Assembly: GCF_021502575.1 (NCBI RefSeq) | Contig: NZ_JAKFGN010000002.1 | Span: 744,001-808,000, forward strand | Direction of reading: 5' to 3' | Source of the DNA: Bradyrhizobium sp. G127 | GTDB lineage: Bacteria > Pseudomonadota > Alphaproteobacteria > Rhizobiales > Xanthobacteraceae | Length of the DNA stretch: 64,000 nt | Part shown: piece by piece, positions 44,885-54,278 of the stretch | How positions within the stretch are numbered: position 1 is the first letter of the stretch | How the letters are laid out: the number at the start of each line of letters is the position of its first letter | Translations under genes and position numbers: made by a program | Notes under the pieces: generated by a model | Database searches by the model: none | What the model saw: the letters and a program-made list of their open reading frames with translations, nothing else | Told to the model about the DNA's origin: nothing

Positions 44885-45037
44885 GCGCCCTCATGTGAAG
44901 GGCAAGCGACGAGAAAGTCTCGGGCGCCCCCGCGCCGTCACAACAACAGGGGCGATGATGCATGTGCGCGACCGACGTTGCTGTTTGAAAATCGAATCGG
45001 GGGAAGATGTGAAGCGTGATCGCGCAACACACTCAAT

Positions 45038-45165
45038 GGTCGTCCCCGCGCAGGCGGGGACCCATAATCACCGAACGCGGTGATAGAAAAGGAAAGAGTT
45101 GTCCCGGTATCGCAACAAGGCCGATGACTCAGGGAGTATGGGTCCCCGCCTGCGCGGGGACGACC
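45038..45165. repeat. Inverted repeat with perfect 27-bp arms
   Basis: The arm at 45038-45064 (GGTCGTCCCCGCGCAGG...) is the exact reverse complement of 45139-45165, with a 74-base loop. Each arm also contains its own small palindrome (GTCCCCGC/GCGGGGAC). It is a REP/BIME-type element near the end of the transglutaminase gene. Confidence 0.8.
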
Positions 45166-45196
45166 ACGGAGAGATCACGGAGACGACGGAGAAAGA

Positions 45197-46012
45197 TCAG
45201 CCCTCGACCTCGTCGGTCCAGACCTTGAAGCTGACCAGCGTGTTCGGCCCGAAGGTCTGCGTGATCGGAACGTCGGACGCGTCGCGGCCCTGCGCGATCA
45301 GCACGCGGCCGATCCGCGGCACGTTGTTGCGCGGATCGAACATGTGCCAGTGGCCGCCGATATAGGCCTCGAACCAGCCGGCGAAATCCCCCACCCACGG
45401 CTTCGGCGTGCCGATGTCGCTGAGATAGCCGGTGCAATATCGCGCCGGAATATTCATGCAGCGGCAGAACGTGACGGCAAGATGAGCGTAGTCGCGGCAG
45501 ACGCCCTTCCCTTCCTTATAGACTTCATAGGCCGTCATCGTCGCCCGCGCATGCTCGTAGCCGAACCTGATGTGGTTGTGGACGAAATCGCAGATCGCCT
45601 GCACGCGCGCCCAGCCGGGCGGCGTAGCCTCGAACAGCTTCCATGCAATGTCCGACAGGCGGTCCGTCTCGCAATACCGGCTGCCGAGCAGATAGAGCAG
45701 CGTCTCCGCCGGCAGATCCTCTACCGCGTGCTGGATCGCCGAAGGAACGGCCACATCCGGCAGGCCGCTGTCGCGGACCATGCCGTCGGCGGCAAGGCGC
45801 ATCCGACCCGGCGGCGCGACGATCCGGCTGCACCAGTTGCCGAAGATATCGCGATAGGGAAAAATCGGCACCGAGGGACTGGTGGTCAGGAAATCCGGCG
45901 TGATGACGTCCGACGCGCGGGTGAAGTGCGTGCCCAGCACCATGATCATGGGCGTGGCCTGCGGAAAATCGTAGATCATCTCGTAGCCGACGCGAATTGT
46001 GATTCCAGTCAC
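45197..46012 (-). CDS. Transglutaminase family protein (second copy)
   Basis: A protein of 271 residues with an N-terminal beta domain ('VGYEMIYDFPQATPMIMVLGTHF') and a transglutaminase core: Cys in 'GKGVCRDYAHLAVTFCRCMNIPARYCTGYL', then 'FEAYIGGHWHMFDPRNN' for His and Asp. It is related to the family at 29829-30647 but not identical in architecture. The GTG at 46012 is chosen because the family normally starts just before VGYE. It is transcribed after the HWE kinase gene. Confidence 0.85.
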   Translation of the reverse strand: MTGITIRVGYEMIYDFPQATPMIMVLGTHFTRASDVITPDFLTTSPSVPIFPYRDIFGNWCSRIVAPPGRMRLAADGMVRDSGLPDVAVPSAIQHAVEDLPAETLLYLLGSRYCETDRLSDIAWKLFEATPPGWARVQAICDFVHNHIRFGYEHARATMTAYEVYKEGKGVCRDYAHLAVTFCRCMNIPARYCTGYLSDIGTPKPWVGDFAGWFEAYIGGHWHMFDPRNNVPRIGRVLIAQGRDASDVPITQTFGPNTLVSFKVWTDEVEG

Positions 46013-46073
46013 GTGTTTCCAATCATGTGTGAGATTATTGTCCGGCGGCAATACCGGGCCTTGATCGATGCAG

Positions 46074-46802
46074 CTATTTGAGTGCGATCGCCGGTTCTTG
46101 CAGCGAGCTGATCGGAATGTTGACGTCGCAGACGAGGCCGGACGGCTCAAACATCAAGCGCGCCTCACCTTGAAGCTGGCCTGGCAAGGCCTGCTCGATG
46201 AAGCGGCTGCCAAAACTTTTTTCCTTCGGCTCGACGACAGTCGGCCCGCCGCTTTCGCGCCATTCCAGCTTGAATCGCCCGGCTTCAACATCAACCGCCC
46301 AGACGATCGAGACGCGCCCGTCCGGCACGGACAGCGCGCCATATTTGAGCGCATTGGTGCTCAGCTCATGAATCACCATCGACAGCGCCACCGCCGGACC
46401 GGACGAAATCGCGATATTGTCGCCGGTAATGGTGAATTGCTTGAGGCCTTCGGTCTGGAACGCCAGGATCGCATTCTCGATCAGCGAGCGGCACCCCGCC
46501 CCCGTCCAGCTTTCGCGGATCAGGAGATCGTGCGAGACGCCGAGCGCCGCCAGACGGCTGGCGATGGTCTTCGCGGCTGCTTCGATGCTCGGCGCGCCGC
46601 GCAGGCTTTGCGAGGCGATGGCGGACGCAATCGCCAGCATGTTCTTCACCCGGTGATGGAGTTCACCGATCAGAACGGCCTGCAACTTCGCAGCCACATC
46701 ATGGGCGTGAGCTTCGGCTCCTGCCTGAATCAGCAATTGCCGAAGCTGGTCGTTTTCGCTCTCGACGTCACGTAACGGCGCGAGATGTCGCACAGTCCTC
46801 AT
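46074..46802 (-). CDS. HWE-family histidine kinase
   Basis: A cytosolic kinase of 242 residues. 'ELHHRVKNMLAIASAIASQSLRGAPS' has the phospho-acceptor histidine (His50), 'VIHELSTNALKYGAL' is the N-box, and 'FKLEWRESGGP' carries the W-x-E that defines the HWE type. No input domain other than a short N-terminal helix is present. No response regulator lies next to it, so its output is unknown. Confidence 0.85.
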   Translation of the reverse strand: MRTVRHLAPLRDVESENDQLRQLLIQAGAEAHAHDVAAKLQAVLIGELHHRVKNMLAIASAIASQSLRGAPSIEAAAKTIASRLAALGVSHDLLIRESWTGAGCRSLIENAILAFQTEGLKQFTITGDNIAISSGPAVALSMVIHELSTNALKYGALSVPDGRVSIVWAVDVEAGRFKLEWRESGGPTVVEPKEKSFGSRFIEQALPGQLQGEARLMFEPSGLVCDVNIPISSLQEPAIALK

Positions 46803-46829
46803 GAATCATCCCTGTATTGCGACCGCTCT

Positions 46830-47033
46830 TCACGATTTACGCTTTGCGATCGGCGGAGGCGGCGGATTGAGTTCGGCGATCTTGAGAAGGGCTTCCTCGT
46901 GGGTGGCGTGGGGGCCGGTGACGAAGGTCCCGCTCATCTTGGTGGTGTACCATCCCGACACGACGCCAAGCCGCAGCGATTCCTCCGGCTTGACGTGGCG
47001 TGACGACAGTTCCTTGGTTGTCATATCGAGCAT
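46830..47033 (-). CDS. Small hypothetical protein
   Basis: A protein of 67 residues: 'SSRHVKPEESLRLGVVSGWYTTKMSGTFVTGPHATHEEALLKIAEL' followed by a Pro-rich basic end. Unrecognised. GGGAGGA precedes the ATG at 47033 by seven bases. Confidence 0.6.
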   Translation of the reverse strand: MLDMTTKELSSRHVKPEESLRLGVVSGWYTTKMSGTFVTGPHATHEEALLKIAELNPPPPPIAKRKS

Positions 47034-47121
47034 TGGATAATCCTCCCGTTCCCGCCGAACGTCCGGATGAAGTTTCAGTATCAATCGTTCGCGGAAAACA
47101 ATCGAATGTCGGACAAAAAAT

Positions 47122-47418
47122 TCAGCTCTCGCTGTCGAGCCGGGCGAAGTCCTTGAGGACCGACGCCACCAGATCGCGGTGGTGCGTGTCCTGCGCACCC
47201 AGCGTCGCGTAATAGAGATTCAGAATGTAACGTGCCTTTGCGGCCGCCTCTGGCCAGGATACCGCGGGTTCATCGAGCAGATGCCTCTCGATTTCGTTTT
47301 GCCGGTCGCGCAAACCGGCGGCATGAGCCTCGGCCTCGGCAAGAATCCGCCGCAAGCCGGTCGCCTTTTGCGCAGCCATGCCGCGCCGGGTATCGAGTTC
47401 GACCGGTTCGTCAGACAT
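47122..47418 (-). CDS. Small helical hypothetical protein
   Basis: A protein of 98 residues, mostly coiled/helical ('AAQKATGLRRILAEAEAHAAGLRDRQNEIERHLLDEPAVSWPEAAAKARYILNLYYATLGAQ'). Unrecognised. Its ATG at 47418 lies within the end of the upstream gene (8-base overlap), so the two are probably co-translated. Confidence 0.65.
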   Translation of the reverse strand: MSDEPVELDTRRGMAAQKATGLRRILAEAEAHAAGLRDRQNEIERHLLDEPAVSWPEAAAKARYILNLYYATLGAQDTHHRDLVASVLKDFARLDSES

Positions 47419-47680
47419 TTGACCCCACCGCATCGCGCTGCTGCGCGTCAGCCAGATCCACCGAGCTGATCGCAAGCATTTCCATCGCATGGTGGTGCGG
47501 AGGCGCGCCGGGTACCGTGATCATGGTGGCGATCCGCCGGAAGCAGGGAAACGAGAGGCCCTCGATCATTTCCTCGTCGGTCACAACCTCGTAGGAACCC
47601 GCGGCCAGCAGGCGATCAATACCCTTGATCCGCGCCGGATGCAGAAACGTGACCGTTTCGCGCCGCGAACGGGTCGTCAT
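47411..47680 (-). CDS. Small hypothetical protein
   Basis: A protein of 89 residues: 'RSRRETVTFLHPARIKGIDRLLAAGSYEVVTDEEMIEGLSFPCFRRIATMITVP', with a histidine-rich 'PPHHHAMEML' segment. The pattern is common in small Nitrobacteraceae proteins; the function is unknown. It is the first gene of the overlapping pair. Confidence 0.65.
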   Translation of the reverse strand: MTTRSRRETVTFLHPARIKGIDRLLAAGSYEVVTDEEMIEGLSFPCFRRIATMITVPGAPPHHHAMEMLAISSVDLADAQQRDAVGSNV

Positions 47681-47835
47681 AAGGCCGCGCTGAAAAAAAG
47701 CATGCGCCACTGTGCGCCTTTAATGGCGAAATAGCCAACGTTCGTTGCGTCGCGAAGATCGATTTCCGGACACTTAAATCGTGTTCTGGAACCCGTTTCT
47801 TCTGGCAGTTCCACGAGGAATGCTCGCCCTGCCCG

Positions 47836-48150
47836 CTATCCGTCGACGTGCTTGAGGATCGTCTTCAGCAGCCCCGGAAACCGCGCGTTGAGATCCGCCT
47901 CGCGCACCGTGTTCTGGTGTTCGACGCCCTTCTTGGTGGTCCGGATCAGCCCGGCCTCGCGCAGCACGCGAAAATGGTTCGACAGCGTCGATTTGGCCAT
48001 GTCCGGGCACGGCGCCGCAGCAGCACAGTTCATGACTTCCTTTTGGCCGATCAGTCCCTGGACGATTTTCAGCCGGTTCGGATCGGCCAGCGCCGAAAGC
48101 ACGCCGGAAAGCGTGATGTCCTCTGTCGCAGGGTGAACGAACCGGGTCAT
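47836..48150 (-). CDS. ArsR family transcriptional regulator
   Basis: A winged-helix repressor of 104 residues. 'ALADPNRLKIVQGL' and 'MAKSTLSNHFRVLREAGLIRTTKKGVEHQNTVRE' are the ArsR recognition elements. Cysteines in 'MNCAAAAPCPDM' just before the recognition helix could sense metals or thiols. ATG 48186 is an alternative start. It is divergent from the SDR gene, with a perfect palindrome between them. Confidence 0.85.
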   Translation of the reverse strand: MTRFVHPATEDITLSGVLSALADPNRLKIVQGLIGQKEVMNCAAAAPCPDMAKSTLSNHFRVLREAGLIRTTKKGVEHQNTVREADLNARFPGLLKTILKHVDG

Positions 48151-48181
48151 GAAAATTAATATAGGGCCGCCCTTGACGTCG

Positions 48182-48212
48182 TTCAATAGTTCATTATTTC
48201 CGAACTATTGAA
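48182..48212. promoter_or_regulatory. Palindromic operator between the arsR-type and SDR genes
   Basis: TTCAATAGTTC (48182-48192) and GAACTATTGAA (48202-48212) are exact reverse complements separated by nine bases. The site lies in the divergent promoter region, the expected place of an ArsR operator controlling both genes. Confidence 0.75.
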
Positions 48213-48244
48213 ATATCGAACAACGAAAGTCAGGGACTTCAGTC

Positions 48245-48997
<753 letters not shown>

Positions 48998-49012
48998 AGA
49001 CGGCACAAACGC

Positions 49013-49040
49013 AGAAGGGCCCGCATTCGCGAGCCCTTCT
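49013..49040. terminator. Bidirectional terminator-like hairpin
   Basis: AGAAGGGC (49013-49020) and GCCCTTCT (49033-49040) form an 8-bp stem with a 12-base loop, between the convergent SDR gene and the small secreted protein gene. Confidence 0.6.
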
Positions 49041-49057
49041 GTGTGGTCCGGCAGATG

Positions 49058-49312
49058 CTACTGGCAGACGATACGCGCGCCGGTCTGATCGCGGACGATG
49101 CTGCCGGGATGGCAAACGAAGCCGGTGCGCGAAATGAAATCGTTGCGCCCGACATAGCCGCCTTCCTGGCCGTCATTGTAGGACAGGCCGTAGCCATAAG
49201 GCGCCGGCGTCAGATCGGGCGCGCCGCGCCGGACAAAATCCTGCGCCAGCACGGGGGTTGCAATCAGCGCCGACAAGACTGCGGTGGCGGCGAGAAGTGT
49301 GGTCTTCCTCAT
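49058..49312 (-). CDS. Small secreted hypothetical protein
   Basis: A protein of 84 residues with a signal peptide (about 1-24, 'LLAATAVLSALIATPVLAQ'). The mature part is short and rich in Gly/Tyr ('APYGYGLSYNDGQEGGYVGRNDF') and has two cysteines. Unrecognised. GGAGCTC lies before the ATG at 49312. Confidence 0.65.
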   Translation of the reverse strand: MRKTTLLAATAVLSALIATPVLAQDFVRRGAPDLTPAPYGYGLSYNDGQEGGYVGRNDFISRTGFVCHPGSIVRDQTGARIVCQ

Positions 49313-49484
49313 GGTGAGCTCCTGTTTGAGGTTACGCTCGGCAGGAAGCTCCGCAAATGTGGCGGCCATTTTGCAAGGTGTGCAGGCTCAAATCAAACGC
49401 GTGTGACGCCTCGCTGAGCCGTGATCGACAAGCGGGCGCGCAGCAATTTGTTTGAGCGTAATACGTTGCTTCGAACGGCAGCGA

Positions 49485-49814
49485 TCAATCGTCGTCGTCA
49501 TGCCCTTCAGGGGGCGACGGCGGCGGCGCACGATCACGCAGCGCATGTTCACGAACAGGGGGCGTCTGGGTGACGGGCGGTGGCGGCGGATTGAACACCA
49601 CGCGGCACGGCGGACTGAGCTTCGGCCCCGCGTTTCGCAGGCAGGCTTCGACCTTGTCAGCATCGGGAATGAACTGCCCGCACAGCCGAAACGCGTCGGG
49701 CGTGCAGGCTTCGCGCTGCTGCTCGGTGCCCTGCCCCGCCAGCGCCGATGCTTGAACGGACATCACGACGATCCAGCCGGCCAACGCTTTTGAGGTCATG
49801 GTCCTTGTGATCAT
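49485..49814 (-). CDS. Small secreted cysteine-containing protein
   Basis: A protein of 109 residues with a signal peptide (about 1-27) and four cysteines in 'ACTPDAFRLCGQFIPDADKVEACLRNAGPKLSPPCRVVF', a pattern of the small secreted Cys-rich proteins of rhizobia. The Pro-rich, then acidic DDDD end is unusual. GGGAGA precedes the ATG at 49814. Confidence 0.65.
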   Translation of the reverse strand: MITRTMTSKALAGWIVVMSVQASALAGQGTEQQREACTPDAFRLCGQFIPDADKVEACLRNAGPKLSPPCRVVFNPPPPPVTQTPPVREHALRDRAPPPSPPEGHDDDD

Positions 49815-49934
49815 GCTCGTCTCCCGGGAATGCTCCGACGGAAACTCGCAGCCTCGGATATGCGTTCCCGCCGCGCTTCTCACATCGCGCTGAAAATTTA
49901 TGCGGGATGCTTAAAAGATGGCGAAAGCACGCCG

Positions 49935-51440
49935 CTAATGCGGCCCGCCCAATTCCGGGGGCAGCACGCGATCGAGGACCTCGCTCTTGGCGCCGTCCAG
50001 CACATCGACCTGATAGTTCTCCAACGGGACACCGCTGCGCTTGCGCGCCAGCACTGTGAGCTTCTCGGCGCGCGCGAAGGAGGCACGATAGGCGGGGCTC
50101 GCTCCTTCCGGACCAATCAGAAGTGCCCTGCCCCTGAGCAGGTCCGCATGCGGTTCGTTCATGAAGGTCCAGCGGTAGCGTTGCTGAAACTGCGCCACGC
50201 AGGTGCCCTTGGGCAGATAGAACATCAGCCACGACGTCGTGCCGTAGTCGGCAGCAAGCACGCAGCTTGCGTTCTGCGCGACGCGGATGGCCTCAATCTC
50301 CTGCGCGAGTTGCGGCCAGCCGACGCCGACGCTGCGCACGGTCGCGTCGCGGCGGAAGCCGGTAAACAGCCCGGTGTTGGTTTGCACGATCAGCACGACG
50401 AACAGCAGGACACTGATTGGCAGGGCCCAGTTTCGCGACGCGGTGACAAGACTTTGCGTGCGAACGCTCCAGTGCGCATCCCAAGCCGCAAAGGCGGCCG
50501 CGATAGCGAAGGCAGGATACAGCGGCCCGAGCCAATTGGCCTCGACGCGGCTGTGCAGCGAATGCCAAACGAAATACAGAAAGAGCATCCAGATGCTGAT
50601 ATTGATCAGCGCCGCAGCCGTCGCATTCGCGGCCCGCCTCCGCGCCAGCGCGTAGAGGCCGAGCACCCCGAGAATAAAGACGGAAGGCGTGGCGAAGGCG
50701 AACTGCGTCGGCAGCATCTCGCCGAGATACTTCAGCGTCAATTCCTCAACACGCGCGCGGCCGAGTTGCTTGATGAACGACACCCATTGATGATCCGCAT
50801 TCCAGAGGATCACCGGCGAGAACACCGCGAACGCAACGATGCCGCCGAGATACGGCCAAGGCGACGCGAGCCAGCGGCGCTGCTCTTTCACCAGGAGGAG
50901 CCAGAGCAGAATCTCAGCGCCGAAAAACAGCGCGGTGTACTTCGACAGCAACCCACAGCCGACGGCAACGCCGACCCCGAGCCACCATGCGCCCCGACCC
51001 GTCTCCATCACCTTGGCAAGGAAATAGAGAACAAATGCCGATGCCACCATCAATGGCGCATCGGGTGTCACGATGGTTGTACCGACCGACGCCATCAGCG
51101 TCGCGTTCAGCAGGATCGCCGACATTGCCGCGATGCGGGTGTCGTCGAACAAGATACGCGCTGCGCGATAGACCGCCCAGCTCATCGGCAGCGCCAGCAG
51201 GATCGACACCAGCCGCACGCCAAACGCAGTGTCGCCCGCGATCATGGTGCCGAGGCGGATCACCACCGCCACCATCGGCGGATGATCGTAGTAGCCGCCT
51301 GTGAGATGTTTCGACCAGGTCCAGTAATAGGCCTCGTCGAAGGTCAGCGGCGTGAACGCCGCCGCAACAAGGCGAAGCAGCACCAGTGCGGCCACGGTGA
51401 TCGCCGCGCCGCGCGCCAGTTTGACCTCGGCCGAGATCAT
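49935..51440 (-). CDS. Glycosyltransferase family 39-like membrane protein
   Basis: A protein of 501 residues with about ten membrane helices, ArnT/PMT-like. 'TPLTFDEAYYWTWSKHLTGGYYDHPPMVAVVIRLG' with the DE and DHPP pattern is the GT-C catalytic loop. It probably transfers a sugar from a polyprenyl-phosphate donor to lipid A, glycan or protein. Its ATG overlaps the stop of the upstream GT2-GtrA gene (ATGA), so the two act together. Confidence 0.82.
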   Translation of the reverse strand: MISAEVKLARGAAITVAALVLLRLVAAAFTPLTFDEAYYWTWSKHLTGGYYDHPPMVAVVIRLGTMIAGDTAFGVRLVSILLALPMSWAVYRAARILFDDTRIAAMSAILLNATLMASVGTTIVTPDAPLMVASAFVLYFLAKVMETGRGAWWLGVGVAVGCGLLSKYTALFFGAEILLWLLLVKEQRRWLASPWPYLGGIVAFAVFSPVILWNADHQWVSFIKQLGRARVEELTLKYLGEMLPTQFAFATPSVFILGVLGLYALARRRAANATAAALINISIWMLFLYFVWHSLHSRVEANWLGPLYPAFAIAAAFAAWDAHWSVRTQSLVTASRNWALPISVLLFVVLIVQTNTGLFTGFRRDATVRSVGVGWPQLAQEIEAIRVAQNASCVLAADYGTTSWLMFYLPKGTCVAQFQQRYRWTFMNEPHADLLRGRALLIGPEGASPAYRASFARAEKLTVLARKRSGVPLENYQVDVLDGAKSEVLDRVLPPELGGPH

Positions 51441-52549
51441 TTCGCGCGCCAGACAAACAGGCTGGAGATGCCGTAATTCCAGACCACGCCCATCAGCGCG
51501 CCAGCCGCACCGGCCAGCCACCAAATCGGCTCCTGGTCGAAGACAGTCGCCGCAACGCCAACATTGGCAAGCAGGCCCACGCTGCACACCAGATAAAACA
51601 TCAGGAGGCCGCGCACGAGCGCAAAGCCCTTCAGGCGCTGGTCGCGATAAGTCAGACGGTTGTTGAGAAGAAAGTTTCCGGTCATCGCGACGAAGGCAGC
51701 GATACCTTGCGATTCCGCGAACGGCACCTTGAATGCAAGCGCCGTATAAAGGGTGACGAGATGCACGCCGAGGCCAATGCCGCCGACCAGCGCGAACAGC
51801 AGGAAGCGCAACGACACCAGATCGTTGGTCAGCTTCGCCAGCACCAGACCGAGGAAATCCAGCACCACCAGCGAATCCAGTTTGCTTTCGCCGTGCAGCC
51901 GCGCGCCGAAGGAATACGGCACCTCGACGATGCGGAGCTTGCCGCCTGCCGTCGCCACGATGTCGAGCAGGATCTTGAAGCCCTGCACCGAGAGCGACGG
52001 CGCAAGCTGCTCGAAGCGATCGCGGCGAAGCATGAAAAAGCCGCTCATCGGATCGGCGATCTCGATATGCAGCAGCTTCTTTGCGATGTTCGTGGCAATC
52101 ACACTGCCACCAAGCCGCGCGCTGCCGAAGCTGCCGGTGTCGCCACCGCTGACGTAGCGACTGCCGACGACAAGTTCAGCCTGGTCGGATTGCAGCAGCG
52201 CAAGCATCTTGGGGAGTTGCGTTTCGTCGTGCTGCAAGTCCGCATCCATCACCGCGACGTAGGGCGCACTGGAAGCCAGTATCCCCTCGATACAGGCTCC
52301 GGAAAGTCCGCGCCGTCCGACGCGGCGAATGCAGCGCACCCGCGGATCACTCTGGGCCAGTTGCCGTGCGACCTCCCAGGTTCCGTCCGGAGAATTGTCA
52401 TCGACAAAGATGACTTCCCACGCGATGCCGGACAGCGCTGCGTCCAGCTTCGCAAAAAGCCGGGGGACGTTATCGCGCTCTTTGAAAGTCGGCACCACTA
52501 CGCATAATTGACGCGCGGGCGCCGTCTCGGGTGAGATGGCCTCAGTCAT
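51437..52549 (-). CDS. Polyprenyl-phosphate glycosyltransferase (GT2) fused to GtrA-like domain
   Basis: A protein of 370 residues. The N-terminal GT2 domain (about 10-235) resembles dolichol-phosphate mannose synthase and GtrB: 'VVVPTFKERDNVPRLFAKLDAAL', 'EVIFVDDNSPDGTWEVA', 'VAVMDADLQHDETQLPKM'. The C-terminal part has four membrane helices of GtrA type, a probable polyprenyl-sugar translocase. Together with the overlapping GT39 gene it forms a compact glycan-modification module. Confidence 0.88.
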   Translation of the reverse strand: MTEAISPETAPARQLCVVVPTFKERDNVPRLFAKLDAALSGIAWEVIFVDDNSPDGTWEVARQLAQSDPRVRCIRRVGRRGLSGACIEGILASSAPYVAVMDADLQHDETQLPKMLALLQSDQAELVVGSRYVSGGDTGSFGSARLGGSVIATNIAKKLLHIEIADPMSGFFMLRRDRFEQLAPSLSVQGFKILLDIVATAGGKLRIVEVPYSFGARLHGESKLDSLVVLDFLGLVLAKLTNDLVSLRFLLFALVGGIGLGVHLVTLYTALAFKVPFAESQGIAAFVAMTGNFLLNNRLTYRDQRLKGFALVRGLLMFYLVCSVGLLANVGVAATVFDQEPIWWLAGAAGALMGVVWNYGISSLFVWRAK

Positions 52550-52836
52550 GGGGCCAGCGTATATCCGGGGGAACGCGGGATGCCAAGACGCCCTCCCGCA
52601 GCGGGATTTCGATACAATAATGCCGGCAAACCGGGTGACGTTCGGGGGGCCAAAATGCCAACGACCACGGAGGGAAACCGATGAGAGAATCAGGCAGCGC
52701 GTACATCCGGCGCGCATAACCTCTCACGGTGTCTTCTCGTGGTCGTCCCGGCGACGGAGCGGGGCTGCAACATCGCCGATAGAAGCTAGATAGGTACGGG
52801 ACCACAGGTCCGCAAGGGGCCCTAGGGGAAACGAAA
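52550..52836. other. Intergenic region between divergent genes
   Basis: 287 bases with no gene I can support. It must hold the promoters of the GT2-GtrA gene and the DUF72 gene. Confidence 0.4.
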
Positions 52837-53640
52837 ATGGCGAAGAAATCGGGTCAAATCCATATCGGCATCGGCGGCTGGACCTTCGCGCCGTGGCGCG
52901 GGGTGTTCTACCCCGAGAAGCTGACGCAGGCGAAGGAACTGTCCTACGCCGCGTCCAAGCTGACCTCGATCGAGATCAACGGCACCTATTACGGCTCGCA
53001 GAAACCCGAGAGCTTTCGCAAATGGGCCAGCGAAGTGCCCGACGGCTTCGTATTCTCGGTCAAGGGGCCGCGCTTTGCCACCAACCGCCGCGTGCTGGCG
53101 GAGGCCGGCGATTCCATCCAGCGATTCTATGATTCCGGCGTCACCGAGATGGGCGACCGGCTGGGTCCGGTGCTCTGGCAATTCGCACCAACCAAGAAAT
53201 TCGACGAGGCCGACTTCGGCGCCTTTCTCGAACTGCTGCCGCGCAAGTTCGACGGCCTCGCCCTACGGCACGTGGTCGAGGTGCGCAACGACAGCTTTTG
53301 CACGCCGGCATTTATCGCCCTGCTGCGAAAATTCGAGGTGGCCGTGGTCTATGCCGACCACGCGAAGTACCCGGCCATTGCCGACGTCACCACCGATTTC
53401 GTCTATGTGCGGCTCCAGACCGGCAAGGACACCGTCAAGACCGCCTACCCGCCCAAGGAGCTGGATGCATGGGCCAAACGGCTGATGCTGTGGGCGCAGG
53501 GCGGCGAGCCGGACGACCTCGCCCGCTCCGACAAGACGCTTGCAAAGAAACAGCCGCGCGACGTATTCGCCTATGTGATCCACGAAGGCAAAATCCGCGC
53601 GCCAGCAGGCGCGATGGAATTGATCGAACGGGTGAAATGA
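52837..53640 (+). CDS. DUF72 family protein
   Basis: A protein of 267 residues with a predicted TIM-barrel fold. 'HIGIGGWTFAPWRGVFYPEKLTQAKELSYAASKLTSIEINGTYYG' and 'FVYVRLQTGK' are family segments. Its biochemical role is unknown. It is followed by the DUF488 gene after 40 bases on the same strand. Confidence 0.85.
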   Translation: MAKKSGQIHIGIGGWTFAPWRGVFYPEKLTQAKELSYAASKLTSIEINGTYYGSQKPESFRKWASEVPDGFVFSVKGPRFATNRRVLAEAGDSIQRFYDSGVTEMGDRLGPVLWQFAPTKKFDEADFGAFLELLPRKFDGLALRHVVEVRNDSFCTPAFIALLRKFEVAVVYADHAKYPAIADVTTDFVYVRLQTGKDTVKTAYPPKELDAWAKRLMLWAQGGEPDDLARSDKTLAKKQPRDVFAYVIHEGKIRAPAGAMELIERVK

Positions 53641-53680
53641 CGCGATAATCGCCCCGCCCCATCGAACGCCGGGAGATCGC

Positions 53681-54142
53681 ATGGCCAAAGCCAGGAAGCT
53701 TTTCACCATCGGTTACGAGCAGACGCCAGCCAAAGCGGTACTCGACGAATTGCAGCGCGCCGGTGTGAAGCTCCTGGTCGACGTGCGGGCCATCGCTTCA
53801 TCGCGCCGTCCAGGCTTTTCCAAGACCCAACTCGCCGCCGGTCTGGATGAGCGCGGCATCGGTTATGTCCATCTTCGCGGGCTCGGCGCGCCGAAGGACG
53901 GCCGCGAGGCCGCGCGCCGCGGTGACATGAAAGCGCTGTCGAAAATCTATCACGCCCACCTCAAGACCGCGCAGGCGAAGGCTGAGATGGACGAACTGGA
54001 CGCATTGGTCATGAAAGCCGGGCCGGTCTGCATCCTGTGTTACGAGCGCGATCACAACGCTTGTCATCGCAAATTCGTCGCTGAGGTCATCGAGGATCGC
54101 GAAGGAGTTAAGATCGAGAACCTCGTCGCTCCGCAGTTCTGA
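53681..54142 (+). CDS. DUF488 family protein
   Basis: A protein of 153 residues of the DUF488 family. 'LFTIGYEQTPAKAVLDELQRAGVKLLVDVRAIASSRRPGFSK' and 'CILCYERDHNACHRKFVAEVI' (CxxC...CH) are the family pattern. The function is unknown. GGGAGA precedes the ATG. It often neighbours DUF72 genes, as here. Confidence 0.85.
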   Translation: MAKARKLFTIGYEQTPAKAVLDELQRAGVKLLVDVRAIASSRRPGFSKTQLAAGLDERGIGYVHLRGLGAPKDGREAARRGDMKALSKIYHAHLKTAQAKAEMDELDALVMKAGPVCILCYERDHNACHRKFVAEVIEDREGVKIENLVAPQF

Positions 54143-54278
54143 CCTGCCGGAGCCAGTGAATATCTTTTGTCGTAGTCATCGAACGTTCTCGTCCCGTTCG
54201 CTAGACGATCTCCCTCCTCGACGCTCTAATCGTCCCGCGTATTTTACTTAAGTTATTTCTTTGGGGCTTGGGGGCTCC

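Larger units (their letters stand above)
44342..45196. other. Non-coding region containing a dispersed structured repeat
   Basis: 855 bases with no credible gene. From about 44490 to 45000 the sequence resembles an intergenic element repeated in Bradyrhizobium-group genomes, in which spurious minus-strand products are commonly called. It contains the multi-stem structure at 44782-44884 and ends in the 27-bp inverted repeat at 45038-45165. Confidence 0.5.

Noticed and set aside
44504-45032. Minus-strand frames of 118-168 residues in the region after the 242-residue gene
   Set aside because: They lie in a dispersed structured repeat where similar products are often called in related genomes; there is no ribosome site or domain.
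45038-45165. CRISPR-like GTCCCCGC...GCGGGGAC units
   Set aside because: Only two units, in opposite orientation, form one 27-bp inverted repeat; there are no spacers or cas genes.
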